Origin: Sedimentisphaerales bacterium
GTDB lineage: Bacteria; Planctomycetota; Phycisphaerae; Sedimentisphaerales; SG8-4
DNA length: 56,854 nucleotides
Direction: 5' to 3'
Assembly: GCA_016928975.1 (NCBI GenBank)
Contig: JAFGJR010000022.1
Location: 1 to 56,854, forward strand
Shown piece after piece: positions 8,952-18,076 of this stretch. The translations under genes were made by a program, and so were the position numbers. Position 1 is the first letter of the stretch. The number at the start of each line of letters is the position of its first letter. The notes under the pieces were generated by a model, which was given only the letters and a program-made list of their open reading frames with translations, was not told where the DNA came from and did no database searches.

Positions 8952-11900
8952 ATGCACCGGCATAGACATGCTATTCTCACCTCGCTGTTCGTCCTACTCT
9001 CGTTGTGTCCGCCCACGACGGCGGCACAAGAGCGAATCGTCAACATCGGCCCTGAGCAGATCCGCTTCGAGCCCAGGCCGGACCTCGGTTACGTAGTGAA
9101 GTCATCGGGCGAGAAACCGAAAACGCTGCTCTCTCGGAACTCCTCACTCCGGATCGCCAGCGAGGGCGCAAAGTACCTGAACGTCGCCGCCCGCCCCGAC
9201 ATGCTGGTTATCCTCGATCAGCAACCCTCCTCGCAGCGCGAGAGCCACATCCGAATCCTCAGCGACCAGGTCGGCATAGAATACGTCGCCCCGCTCTTCT
9301 CGCTCAGTGGCGAGACCGTCGCTATCATCCCGGAAATCATCGTGCGCCTGAGGCAGGAGACAGATCACGACAAGCTCGAAGACCTCTGCCGCCAAACTGG
9401 CTGCACGATCCTGAGAAACCTCCTCTACACCAAGCTGGAGTTCCTGCTCTCCCCCACCGCACGAAATGCAGAGCAAGTCCTGGATGCTGTCGAGACGCTC
9501 GCCAAGGCCAATTTCGTCGAATGGGCCTACCCGAATCTGGCTCTTCAGTTGAAGCCATGCGGCTTGTCAGCGAAGAGCGACCCCAATAGCCCCGCCAGGG
9601 TCGAGCCCAACGACACCTACTTTCACAAGCAGTGGCACCTGAAGACAATCCACGCCCCGGAGGCATGGGCCCTAAAGGACAAGGCAGGCAAGAACATAAC
9701 TGGAGACCCGAACATCATCGTCGCTGTCTTGGATCGGGGTGTTGACACAAACCACCCAGACTTGGCGAACAACATCTGGACCAACGCCAAAGAGATTGAG
9801 GGGGAACCGAACAACGACGACGATGGAAACGGATTCGAAGACGATGTCCATGGCTGGGACTTCATTGACCGAGATGCTAGTGTCAATCCTGGCTCCGGTT
9901 CGTCGCTGGATGCACACGGCACAGAGTGCGCTGGCCTGATAGCCGCCCAGGGTAACAACAATCTCGGCGTGACAGGAGTCACGTGGAAATGCACTATCAT
10001 GCCCGTGCGCATCCAGCCTTCGCCTGCGACAATGTGTGAGACGCTCATTGAACCCGCCGAAGGATTGAGATATGCGGCCGGCCAGGGTGCAGATGTGATA
10101 AGCAATAGCTGGGCGACGGGGTACCTGAATTGCCCCCTGATCGAGTCAGCAATTGAGGAAGTGACCTCAGGAGGAGGCACAGCACGCAACGGCAAGGGGT
10201 GTGTCGTGCTCTTTGCCTCCGGAAACTGGACACCCAGCGGCCCGGTCATGTACCCCGCCAGACATCGGAACGTCGTCGCCGTTGGGGCAATCGATCGCGA
10301 TGAGAAGGCTTGGTATTACAGCGGTGGGGGGCCTGAACTGGACATCGTCGCCCCGAGCGGCCGTTTAGGTGATCACTTGATTCCCTACGACGACGTATAC
10401 ACCACCGACCTTGTCGGGGCACCCGGCGACAGCCGCTACAACCACTACTCCAAATTGGACAACGACTATACGGATAGGGCCGCTGGCACCTCGGCAGCAT
10501 GCCCCATTGCCGCCGGGGTCGCTGCCCTCATTCTCTCGGTTGACCCGAATCTCACATGCACAGAAGTGGAACGTATCTTGCTTCGCTCTGCGAGAGACTT
10601 GGGGACCCCTGGCTGGGATCCAAACTACGGATTCGGGTGCGTGAACGCCTACGCCGCCGTAAGAATGGCCTTGAGCTCAGCACCACCTGGCATACTGTTC
10701 GTTGATGATAATGCAACCAACGACCCGGGGCCCGGCGACCCAAACATCAGTGATCCCCTCGCGGATGGCTCAAGAGAACATCCGTATGATGCCATACAGA
10801 AGGGCATTGATGATGCTGCCCCTGGAGAGACTGTCACCGTTCTTCCCGGCATATACACTGGAAAGGGCAATCGCAACATAGTCCTTCGTGGCAAGCCCAT
10901 CACGGTCCGCAGCGAAGGTGGTCCAAGTACCTGCATCATTGACTGCGAGGAGTCGGGCCGGGGATTCTATCTTGACAACGAAGGAGCAGACTCCGTTTTG
11001 GAGGGCTTCACGATAACAAATGGATATGCTGGACCCGACGGCCACGGCGGCGGAGTATTCAACTGGCGTGCCAGTCCGACCTTCACCAATTGCGTATTCA
11101 CGGACAATTCAGCAGGTGGTTCCGGCGGCGGGATGTACAACTCCGACAGCAGGCCGACCATAACCGACTGCAATTTCAGCGGAAACTCCGCTGCTTCGGG
11201 GGGCGGCATGCACAATGATGCCAATAGCAGCCCGACAGTCACAAGCTGCTTGTTCAGCGGAAACTTAGTCACTACCTGCGGCGGGGGCATGTACACCTCC
11301 GGTGTGGGCGGGCCAACCATAACCGACTCCAATTTCACCGGGAATTCAGCTGTCTCCGGGGGCGGGATGCACAACGATGGCGATAGCACCGCGACAGTGA
11401 CAAGCTGCACGTTCCGCGCGAATTCCGCCACTAGTTCCGGCGGGGGGATGCAGAACGCTGGTAACACCAACTCGACAGTAACGGACTGCGATTTCACCGG
11501 AAACTCGGCCGCGTACGGGGGCGGCATGTACAACGGTGGCAGCGGCAGGCCCACAGTGACCGACTGTAACTTCACCGGAAACTCAGCCACTTCTGGCGGG
11601 GGGATGTCCAACGGCGGGAACTCGAGCGTGAAGAGATGCATCTTCAGCGAGAACTCGGCTACTTTTGGAGGCGGGATGTATAACAATAGATCGTTCCAGG
11701 GCTGCTTCGTGGGAGACTGCATCTTCAGCGCAAACGTAGCTAGCGCGGACGGCGGCGGGATGTACGATCTCGCCGGCTCTTCGATCGTGAACTGCACGTT
11801 CAGCAGAAACGTGGCTGGGGCTCGCGGCGGTGGCCTGCGCATCTCTGATGGTGATCCCGCTTGGGCAAGAAACTGCACGTTCGTTGGGAACTCGGCTACC

Positions 11901-12392
11901 ACTGGCGCGGGAGTTTCTACCTCGTCATGGGACGGGTCAACGCTGAGAAATTGCACGTTAGCCGGAAACTTGGCCGATCGTGGACGAGCCTTGGCGAACG
12001 AGGGCGGTAAGTGGATATCGCGACCCGTCAACATAGTGAATTGCATCCTGTGGAATGGTGGCAAGGAGATACAAAACATGTGGGGCGGCCATCTCATAAT
12101 CACTCATTGCGACGTCAATGACATCTGGCCAGGCGAGGGGAACATCAGCGCTGACCCTTCGTTCGCAGACCCTGTCAAGGGCGATTACCATTTGAAATCG
12201 CAGGCTGGACGATGGGACCCTGTATGTCAAACCTGGGTTCAGGACGACGTTACCAGCCCCTGCATCGATGCTGGGGACCCGGAGAGCCCTGTGGGCGATG
12301 AGCCGGAGCCGAATGGCGGCAGGATCAATATGGGCGCCTACGGCGGCACGGCGGAGGCGAGCAAGAGTCCTGCACAATCGTCAGGGAATTGA
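8952..12392 (+). CDS. exported S8 subtilisin-like protease with C-terminal beta-helix domain
   Basis: Encodes 1146 residues. The start at 8952 is chosen because GGAGG lies 8 bases before it and the protein then opens directly with a signal peptide (AILTSLFVLLSLCPPTTAAQ). A propeptide-like region follows to about residue 215. The peptidase S8 domain has Asp261 (VLDRGVD), His322 (DAHGTE), oxyanion Asn385 (SNSWATG) and Ser514 (GTSAACP), so it looks catalytically complete. From about residue 590 comes the opening of a pectate-lyase-like right-handed beta-helix (HPYDAIQKGIDDA, GETVTVLPGIYTG). It is followed by eleven GGG[MVL] turns spaced about 23-25 residues apart, then a C-terminal SPCIDAGDP...NMGAYGGT segment common in planctomycete exported proteins. 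Probably secreted or cell-surface. The helix may bind polysaccharide or display the protease. The target is unknown. Confidence 0.88.
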   Translation: MHRHRHAILTSLFVLLSLCPPTTAAQERIVNIGPEQIRFEPRPDLGYVVKSSGEKPKTLLSRNSSLRIASEGAKYLNVAARPDMLVILDQQPSSQRESHIRILSDQVGIEYVAPLFSLSGETVAIIPEIIVRLRQETDHDKLEDLCRQTGCTILRNLLYTKLEFLLSPTARNAEQVLDAVETLAKANFVEWAYPNLALQLKPCGLSAKSDPNSPARVEPNDTYFHKQWHLKTIHAPEAWALKDKAGKNITGDPNIIVAVLDRGVDTNHPDLANNIWTNAKEIEGEPNNDDDGNGFEDDVHGWDFIDRDASVNPGSGSSLDAHGTECAGLIAAQGNNNLGVTGVTWKCTIMPVRIQPSPATMCETLIEPAEGLRYAAGQGADVISNSWATGYLNCPLIESAIEEVTSGGGTARNGKGCVVLFASGNWTPSGPVMYPARHRNVVAVGAIDRDEKAWYYSGGGPELDIVAPSGRLGDHLIPYDDVYTTDLVGAPGDSRYNHYSKLDNDYTDRAAGTSAACPIAAGVAALILSVDPNLTCTEVERILLRSARDLGTPGWDPNYGFGCVNAYAAVRMALSSAPPGILFVDDNATNDPGPGDPNISDPLADGSREHPYDAIQKGIDDAAPGETVTVLPGIYTGKGNRNIVLRGKPITVRSEGGPSTCIIDCEESGRGFYLDNEGADSVLEGFTITNGYAGPDGHGGGVFNWRASPTFTNCVFTDNSAGGSGGGMYNSDSRPTITDCNFSGNSAASGGGMHNDANSSPTVTSCLFSGNLVTTCGGGMYTSGVGGPTITDSNFTGNSAVSGGGMHNDGDSTATVTSCTFRANSATSSGGGMQNAGNTNSTVTDCDFTGNSAAYGGGMYNGGSGRPTVTDCNFTGNSATSGGGMSNGGNSSVKRCIFSENSATFGGGMYNNRSFQGCFVGDCIFSANVASADGGGMYDLAGSSIVNCTFSRNVAGARGGGLRISDGDPAWARNCTFVGNSATTGAGVSTSSWDGSTLRNCTLAGNLADRGRALANEGGKWISRPVNIVNCILWNGGKEIQNMWGGHLIITHCDVNDIWPGEGNISADPSFADPVKGDYHLKSQAGRWDPVCQTWVQDDVTSPCIDAGDPESPVGDEPEPNGGRINMGAYGGTAEASKSPAQSSGN
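11046..11920 (+). repeat. coding repeat: GGGM-type beta-helix rungs
   Basis: Within the protease gene about twelve units of roughly 70-75 bases repeat. Each encodes a turn of the form T-[IV]-T-x-C-x-F-x-x-N-S-A-x-x-x-GGGM[YH]N. The units differ in sequence but keep the Cys, Asn and triple Gly. This is a polymorphic-outer-membrane-protein-like rung pattern. Confidence 0.75.
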
Positions 12393-12413
12393 CCGTGGCT
12401 AGCGATGTTCGTC

Positions 12414-13448
12414 TCATGGCGACTGACGCAGACGCCCGGCGGCGGTCTTGGCGAAGTAGGTGAGGATGATGTCGGCGCCGGCGCGCTTGATGGAGGTCAG
12501 GACTTCCATCATGGCGGCGTCGCGGTCGAGCAGGCCGGCATCGGCGGCGGCGTGGATCATCATGTACTCGCCACTGACGTTGTAGGCGGCTATGGGACAA
12601 TCGAACCGCTGTCTCGCCTGATAAATGACGTCGAGGAAGCTCAGGGCCGGCTTGACCATCACAATGTCGGCACCCTCTTCGATGTCCAGCTCGATCTCGC
12701 GTATCGCTTCGCGGGCGTTGGCCGGGTCCATCTGGTAGCTCTTGCGGTCGCCAAAGGCGGGCGCGGATTCCGCGGCGTCACGGAACGGGCCGTAGAAGGA
12801 GGACGCGAACTTGGCGGCGTAGGACAGGATCGCGACGTGATCGAAGCCGTTGTGTTCCAGCACCTGGCGGATGGCGCGAACCCGGCCATCCATCATGTCC
12901 GAGGGAGCCACGATGTCCGCGCCAGCCTGCGCGTGCGACAGCGCCATCTTGGCGAGCAGCTCCAGCGTCGCGTCGTTATCCACGTGAAGACTGTAGGCTG
13001 TAGGCTGTAGGCTGTAGGCGCCTCCGGCCTCCGGCCTACGGCCTTCTTTGATGACGCCACAATGACCGGTGCTGGTGTACTCGCAGAGGCAGACGTCGGT
13101 GACGACCAACAGATCGGGGACACGCTCTTTGATCGCGCGAGTCGCCAACTGCACGGGTCCGTCCTCCGCCCAGGCTTCGGACCCCTTCTCGTCCTTCTTC
13201 GCGGGCAGGCCGAACAAGAGCACGGCGGGGATGCCCAGGCTCGCCACCTCTTCTGCCTCGTCCGCGATCCGGTCGGGCGAGAAGTGGTGGCAATCCGTCA
13301 GCGACGCAATCGGCGTCTTCAAGCCCTCGCCCGCGCGAACGAAAAGTGGATAGATGAAATCGTCGACGCTCAGCGAGGTCTCGCGCACCATCCGGCGCAT
13401 CGTGACGCTGGTGCGAAGCCGCCGCATTCGTATCTCCGGAAAACCCAT
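12414..13448 (-). CDS. hemB: delta-aminolevulinic acid dehydratase (porphobilinogen synthase) with inserted repeat
   Basis: Encodes 344 residues. It condenses two 5-aminolevulinate molecules to porphobilinogen in the cytoplasm. The zinc site cysteines are Cys120, Cys122 and Cys130 ([14 protein letters not shown]). The two Schiff-base lysines are Lys213 ([16 protein letters not shown]) and Lys266 ([14 protein letters not shown]). The ATG at 13448 is preferred over a GTG at 13472 because GGAG overlaps the upstream stop with good spacing. Between GHCGVIKEG and [10 protein letters not shown], where relatives have a residue or so, there are about 19 extra residues (137-155). These come from a palindromic repeat at 12988-13047. 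The frame stays open and all active-site residues are present, so the enzyme is probably functional with an extended loop. Confidence 0.92.
   Translation of the reverse strand: MGFPEIRMRRLRTSVTMRRMVRETSLSVDDFIYPLFVRAGEGLKTPIASLTDCHHFSPDRIADEAEEVASLGIPAVLLFGLPAKKDEKGSEAWAEDGPVQLATRAIKERVPDLLVVTDVCLCEYTSTGHCGVIKEGRRPEAGGAYSLQPTAYSLHVDNDATLELLAKMALSHAQAGADIVAPSDMMDGRVRAIRQVLEHNGFDHVAILSYAAKFASSFYGPFRDAAESAPAFGDRKSYQMDPANAREAIREIELDIEEGADIVMVKPALSFLDVIYQARQRFDCPIAAYNVSGEYMMIHAAADAGLLDRDAAMMEVLTSIKRAGADIILTYFAKTAAGRLRQSP
12988..13047. repeat. palindromic repeat inserted in frame in hemB
   Basis: The left half has four tandem CTGTAGG heptamers after AGA. The right half is GCCTCCGGCCTCCGGCCTACGGCCT, an imperfect reverse complement in which most mismatches would be G-U pairs in RNA. 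The centre is GTAGGCGCCTC. The same opening (AGACTGTAGGCTG) and centre recur at 54204-54268 in the same orientation. It adds about 60 bases without breaking the hemB frame. Confidence 0.75.
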
Positions 13449-13453
13449 TCGTT

Positions 13454-14998
13454 CTACTCCAGCAACTTCCACTTGCGTTCGGTGTCCTCCATTGCGTCAA
13501 GCATGCCATCGGTGGTGTGCTCGGTCGCTTCGACATTGAGGCGAACGCGCATTCTCTCCAACTCCCGGGACGTTACCGGCCCGATGGAAGCGACCTTCGT
13601 GCTGCTCACGTTGACCACCTCCGGCCGGACCTGCTCGAAGAAGGATCGGACCGCCGAGGGGCTCGCAAAAGTCAGCCAGTGAAGGCGGCCCTGGCGAATC
13701 TGCTCTTCCAGGCCGGCCACGTCGCCCCGCTGCGGGACGGCGGTGTAGGTGGCGACATTGCGCACCTGGGCCCCCGCCTGGCGCAGGACCTCCACCAGCT
13801 CATCCGACGCCAGCTCCGAACGCAACAGCAGGACCTTCTTCTCGTGGAGGTTCGCGAGGGCGGCAAGCTGGATGCCCAGCTCATAACCCGTGAAGACAGT
13901 CGGGACGAAATCCGCCGTGATCCCATGTCCCCCCAGAGCCGCCGCGGTCTTGCCGCCGAGCGCCGCGATTCGGACGTGGCCGAAGACCCTTGCATCCTTG
14001 CCGAGTGCCTGCAACGCGTCGAAGAACACCGCGACGCCGTTGGGGCTGGTGAAGATTGCCCAGTCGTAACTGGTCAGCTCCGCGAGCACCTGGAGGAACT
14101 CATCGCGGTCAGTCAGTGGCTGGACGGCGATGGTGGTGAACTCCACGGGGTTACCGCCCCGGGCCAGAATCTTCTGCGACACACCCGAGTTGCCCTCGGC
14201 ATCGCGAGTCACGAGAACAGACCGACCGAACAGGGGCTTTCGCATGAACCAGTTCAGGCATGGATTACCCCGGGCCGCCTCGCCGACGATGATCAGGGCC
14301 GGTGGTTCGATGTTCTCGCGACCGCACGCGTCCACGACTCCGCTCAACGGCGACTGCACGACCCTCTGGCTCGGCAACGTTGCGTTGGCCACGAGCACCG
14401 CCGGGGTGTCGCCAGACATGCCGTTGACCATCAACTGCTCGGCAATCGTCGGCAGCGTCGAAATGCCCATGTAGAACACGAGTGTGCCGGGAAAATGCGC
14501 CAGCACGTTCCAGTCGATGTTGGTGTCCTCCTTGCCCCCGGCCTCGCGACCCGTGATGAAGGCCACCTGCGAGCTGTATCGCCGATCGGTGAGCATGATC
14601 CCTGTGTACTCGGAGGCGGCGATGGCGGCGGTGATCCCCGGGACAATCTCGAAATCGATGCCGGCCTCGTTCAGTAGAGCCACTTCCTCCGTGCATCGGC
14701 CGAAGATGCACGGATCGCCGCCTTTGAGCCGAACGACCGTCTTGCCCGCCAGTGCCTTCCCGACAAGGATCCGGTTGACCTGGTCCTGCGTGAAGGAGCC
14801 GGGACCGATCCGCTTGGGCACGTGGATGATCTCGGCTTCCTTGCGGGCGAGCTCCAACAGGGCCGGGTTGGCCAGCTTGTCGATGATGATACAGTCGGCG
14901 ATTCCGAGCAGCTCGGCTCCGCGCAGCGTGATCAAGTCCGCCCGCCCGGGCCCGGCGCCAACCAGGTATGCCACGCCTTTCTCAGGTTCTGAGTCCAT
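13454..14998 (-). CDS. cobA-hemD: uroporphyrinogen-III C-methyltransferase / uroporphyrinogen-III synthase fusion
   Basis: Encodes 514 residues. Residues 1 to about 250 are SUMT (CobA): [15 protein letters not shown] near the start, [34 protein letters not shown], and [10 protein letters not shown]. It methylates uroporphyrinogen III at C2 and C7 toward siroheme or cobalamin. Residues from about 255 on are uroporphyrinogen-III synthase (HemD): [67 protein letters not shown], and [12 protein letters not shown]. The start at 14998 overlaps hemC by 17 bases; the longer frame upstream is only hemC read out of phase. One polypeptide thus supplies uroporphyrinogen III and the branch toward siroheme. 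hemB follows after 5 bases. Confidence 0.9.
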   Translation of the reverse strand: MDSEPEKGVAYLVGAGPGRADLITLRGAELLGIADCIIIDKLANPALLELARKEAEIIHVPKRIGPGSFTQDQVNRILVGKALAGKTVVRLKGGDPCIFGRCTEEVALLNEAGIDFEIVPGITAAIAASEYTGIMLTDRRYSSQVAFITGREAGGKEDTNIDWNVLAHFPGTLVFYMGISTLPTIAEQLMVNGMSGDTPAVLVANATLPSQRVVQSPLSGVVDACGRENIEPPALIIVGEAARGNPCLNWFMRKPLFGRSVLVTRDAEGNSGVSQKILARGGNPVEFTTIAVQPLTDRDEFLQVLAELTSYDWAIFTSPNGVAVFFDALQALGKDARVFGHVRIAALGGKTAAALGGHGITADFVPTVFTGYELGIQLAALANLHEKKVLLLRSELASDELVEVLRQAGAQVRNVATYTAVPQRGDVAGLEEQIRQGRLHWLTFASPSAVRSFFEQVRPEVVNVSSTKVASIGPVTSRELERMRVRLNVEATEHTTDGMLDAMEDTERKWKLLE

Positions 14999-15953
14999 CT
15001 GTGTCCTGCTTCCTTTCGAGGTCACGAAGAATCTCGCGGCCGCCCGCGTCGAGCAGCTCGCCGGCGAGCCTCTGGCCCAACGGCAATGCCTCAGACACGG
15101 GGCCGCTCGTTTGGCGTTTGATGATACCGCGACCCTGGACATCGGACAAGAACGCGTGAAGCTCAATCACACCATCGCGAGACTGGGCATAGGCGCCCAC
15201 CGGGGCATGGCAGCCACACTGCATCGCGGCCAGGACCTGCCGTTCAGCCGATGCCAGGGCCCTGGACAACTCATCGTCGATGGACCGGACCACCTCCACG
15301 GCTTCCCTGTCATCACTTCGGGTCTGAACGGCCAGTGCCCCCTGTCCCGGGGCCGGGATGAACTGCCGGGGATCGAACACGACAGAGATCCTGTCCGCCA
15401 GGCCCAGCCGCTCCAGGCCGGCCCTGGCCAGAATGATGGCATCGAGCTCCGTCGTCTCCAGCTTGCTGATCCGCGTCTGGACATTGCCTCGAAGCGGCTC
15501 CAGCGCGAGGTCCGGTCGCAGGTGCCGCAACTGAGCCGCACGGCGCAGGCTCGATGTTCCCACGCGGGCCGAGCGGGGCAGCTCGTCGATGGAACCGACG
15601 GATCGCCTTGCCAATAGACAGTCCTCCGGCCACTGTCGATCACAGATGGCGGCCAGGGACAGGCCGTCTCGCTGGTGCGTCGGCAGATCCTTGAGACTGT
15701 GAACGGCCACGTCCGCCTCGCCGGCCAGCAATGCCTCCTCCAGGCGCGATGTGAAGAACCCGGTGTCCTTCAGGTCCCACAACGCCGTGCGACGATCCTT
15801 ATCACCGGCACTCACAATTTCCTTGATCCGGACTTCAATCCGCGGATGCTTTACCTTCAGCGCGGCGATGACGCTCCGGGTCTGCGCCATTGCCAGTTCT
15901 CCCCGGCGTGTCGCCACGGTCAATGTTCTTTCCATGCCTTGCTTTCCAAACAT
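14982..15953 (-). CDS. hemC: hydroxymethylbilane synthase (porphobilinogen deaminase)
   Basis: Encodes 323 residues. It joins four porphobilinogens into hydroxymethylbilane. Seen are the N-terminal VATRRGELAMAQT, the KEIVSAGDKD and VHSLKDLPT regions, GTSSLRR, and the dipyrromethane cofactor cysteine in QCGCHAPVGAYA. An internal ATG at 15935 (MERTLTVATR) is an alternative start that fits relatives slightly better. The 15953 start matches a promoter about 23 bases upstream. It heads the operon hemC - cobA/hemD - hemB. hemA, hemL and hemE are not in the window. Confidence 0.92.
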   Translation of the reverse strand: MFGKQGMERTLTVATRRGELAMAQTRSVIAALKVKHPRIEVRIKEIVSAGDKDRRTALWDLKDTGFFTSRLEEALLAGEADVAVHSLKDLPTHQRDGLSLAAICDRQWPEDCLLARRSVGSIDELPRSARVGTSSLRRAAQLRHLRPDLALEPLRGNVQTRISKLETTELDAIILARAGLERLGLADRISVVFDPRQFIPAPGQGALAVQTRSDDREAVEVVRSIDDELSRALASAERQVLAAMQCGCHAPVGAYAQSRDGVIELHAFLSDVQGRGIIKRQTSGPVSEALPLGQRLAGELLDAGGREILRDLERKQDTDGLRT

Positions 15954-15975
15954 CTATTCAGTCCCGTGGTGTTGC

Positions 15976-16004
15976 AGTGTATGAGAAACCGGCTGGCATA
16001 TCAA
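15976..16004 (-). promoter_or_regulatory. sigma-70-type promoter for the hemC operon
   Basis: On the minus strand TTGATA (16004-15999) is followed after 17 bases by TACACT (15981-15976). The start of transcription would be near 15969, about 15 bases before the hemC ATG. Confidence 0.5.
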
Positions 16005-16070
16005 GGTGTGAAGGGGCGGCTGGAGAATCGCAACGCCCTATGAGCCATCCGGATGTCACAACGAATATCC

Positions 16071-16098
16071 TTGCGAACCCGTCCGGCTTGTCGATAAT
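16071..16098 (+). promoter_or_regulatory. possible promoter for resB-ccsA
   Basis: TTGCGA (16071-16076) and GATAAT (16093-16098) are 16 bases apart in the divergent hemC/resB intergenic region. The match is only moderate. A strong AAGGAG lies just before the resB ATG at 16208. Confidence 0.3.
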
Positions 16099-16207
16099 AG
16101 GAAGCTTGTCAGGATGTCGTGCCCGGAGCCGCTGTTGCGTTGTTCGGTATTCCGCAGTCCGCCGAGTCGCCGTAAGGGCTGAGTCCTGCCGGGTGTAAGG
16201 AGATCGA

Positions 16208-17245
16208 ATGAGCCGATTCAGGCGGGCCGTGCTCTGGGCCGCTTTGATAGCCATCATAGCACTGACGCTGTTGTCGATTTATGGCGCGTTTCTCGGCGCC
16301 AACAGGGCGCAAGCGTTCTTCAATACCCTTCCCCTGGCTGTCTACTGGTTCACGCTGACAGCTCTGCTGATCGTCGGAATCGCGGTCTTTCGTCGGCTCC
16401 TACAGATCCCCGCCCTGCTGCTGATGCACCTCGGCTGTGTCCTCATTCTTCTCGGCGGCATGTGGGGCTCGACAGCGGGGCATGTCATGCAGGAACAGCT
16501 CTTCGGCATCGACAAGGTCCCCCGGAGCCAACTGCAAATGAAGATTGGCGACCAGACTCCCCGGAACCGCGTGGTCATTGAGGATGGCAACAGCACCGGC
16601 GAGTTGCCCTTCGCCGTCAGACTCAAGGACTTTCGCATGGAGTACTACGAGCCGGGCGAGATCATCATCCGGAATCGGGCCGGGCGAGTCTGGAGGCTGC
16701 CCGCCAAGCCCGGCGCTCAGGTTTCATTGGATGGGCCGGACATGATCACCGTGCAGAAGGTGTTTGGGAACTTCAAGCTCCGCGCCGAGGGAGACAAGCA
16801 AGTGCCCTACGACGCCCCCGGTGGCTCGAACCCTGCCGTCCAGGTGGTCGTCGAACGGCCTGACGGGACCACGACGGCGGGATACGTCTTCGAGTACTTC
16901 GCCCCGATCTTCACGGAGCCAATCGGGTCTGATCTCATATACCGGAGGGCTGTCAAGGATTACATCAGCGAGGTGGAGATCGTCGTGGACGGCAAGACCG
17001 TTGCCGCCAAGGCAATCGAGGTCAATCACCCGCTGCATTACGGCGGCTACCATGTTTACCAGTACTCGCTCGATGAGCGCGGGGAATACACGGTTCTGGA
17101 GGTGGTCTCCGACTCCGGCCTGAATCTGGTTTACGGCGGTTATGTAATGTTGATTGCCGGGGTCCTCTGGCAGTTCTGGGGTCGCCGGACATTGATCGCC
17201 ATCAAGAGCCGCCGGAGGATCGCTCCACAGGCGGAACACGAGTAG
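16208..17245 (+). CDS. resB: cytochrome c biogenesis protein ResB-like
   Basis: Encodes 345 residues. Three N-terminal membrane helices (about 8-28, 38-60, 67-90) are followed by a long periplasmic domain and a final helix with GLNLVYGGYVMLIAGVLW, as in ResB/Ccs1. The phrase NHPLHYGGYHVYQYSLD matches the conserved ResB region that follows the periplasmic domain. ResB works with CcsA in system II cytochrome c maturation, keeping apocytochrome in position for heme attachment. It is shorter than many ResB proteins (often over 400 residues), which is seen in compact versions. AAGGAG precedes the ATG. ccsA follows after 11 bases. The divergent heme operon suggests linked heme supply and use. Confidence 0.82.
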   Translation: MSRFRRAVLWAALIAIIALTLLSIYGAFLGANRAQAFFNTLPLAVYWFTLTALLIVGIAVFRRLLQIPALLLMHLGCVLILLGGMWGSTAGHVMQEQLFGIDKVPRSQLQMKIGDQTPRNRVVIEDGNSTGELPFAVRLKDFRMEYYEPGEIIIRNRAGRVWRLPAKPGAQVSLDGPDMITVQKVFGNFKLRAEGDKQVPYDAPGGSNPAVQVVVERPDGTTTAGYVFEYFAPIFTEPIGSDLIYRRAVKDYISEVEIVVDGKTVAAKAIEVNHPLHYGGYHVYQYSLDERGEYTVLEVVSDSGLNLVYGGYVMLIAGVLWQFWGRRTLIAIKSRRRIAPQAEHE

Positions 17246-17256
17246 TACAGGTCATT

Positions 17257-18051
17257 ATGGAAATCAAATACTCAGTCCAGGGTCTGCTCATCTACGCAAC
17301 AATCGGCGTATACCTGCTCGCATTCCTCGTCACGGCGGCAAGGCAAGCGAGGGCCGGCCGAATCATGTTCTTCGCCGGCTTCCTCCTGGCGGTCCTCTCC
17401 TACGTCTATCGCTGGCACCACGTCGGACATGTACCCCTGCAGAACCTCTTCGAGGTCTTTCTCTTCCTTGGCGTCGTCTGCTATCCGATCTCCTGGTTCT
17501 GCCGGAATGTTCTGCAAATTGGCGGTCAGTGGGCCGACATGCTCATCGGTGCTGTCGTGCTCGTTCCTGCCGGTTTCATCTTCAACGCTCAGCCGATGCA
17601 ACTCCCGCCGGCCTTGCAGAGCTGGTTGTTCGCACCGCACGTGGCCGTCTACATGCTCGCCTATATCTTCATGGCCAAGGCGGCTTTTCAGGCGGGCGAG
17701 CAGTTGTTGAGCCGGCGACCCACTATCGAGACCACCCCGCTGCCGCCGGAGCAGGCGACGTATGAGCTGGTCGCCATTGGCTTTCCGCTGCTGACGCTGG
17801 GACTGATCCTCGGCAGTTGGTGGGGCAAGCTCGCCTGGGGCGACTACTGGGGCTGGGACCCGAAGGAGCTCTGGTCGCTCGCCTCGTGGCTGGTGTACGT
17901 CGGCTATTTCCACTGGCGCTACATGTTCGGCAAACTGAGCCCGCGTAGCAACAGCCTCTGGGCAATCGCCGGCATGACGGCTATCATCATCACGCTGCTG
18001 TGGGTCAACCTCTCCAGGCTGTTCCCCGGCCTGCACAGCTACGCAACGTGA
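17257..18051 (+). CDS. ccsA: cytochrome c biogenesis protein CcsA (heme handling)
   Basis: Encodes 264 residues with about eight membrane helices. The tryptophan-rich heme-binding WWD motif is WGDYWGWDPKE at 194-204. Candidate axial histidines flank it at His128 (FAPHVAVYML) and His219 (GYFHWR). Two more histidines occur near 55-58 (HHVGHVPLQNLFEV, a conserved CcsA region). CcsA presents heme at the outer face of the membrane for covalent attachment to CXXCH apocytochromes. It forms a complex with the preceding ResB. Also called ccsB in some genomes. Confidence 0.88.
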   Translation: MEIKYSVQGLLIYATIGVYLLAFLVTAARQARAGRIMFFAGFLLAVLSYVYRWHHVGHVPLQNLFEVFLFLGVVCYPISWFCRNVLQIGGQWADMLIGAVVLVPAGFIFNAQPMQLPPALQSWLFAPHVAVYMLAYIFMAKAAFQAGEQLLSRRPTIETTPLPPEQATYELVAIGFPLLTLGLILGSWWGKLAWGDYWGWDPKELWSLASWLVYVGYFHWRYMFGKLSPRSNSLWAIAGMTAIIITLLWVNLSRLFPGLHSYAT

Positions 18052-18076
18052 AAAGCCGTGGTTCCGGAGGACAAAA

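Noticed and set aside
12991..13019. CTGTAGG tandem heptamers as a possible CRISPR or simple satellite
   Set aside because: No spacers; the heptamers are one arm of a palindrome shared with a second site.
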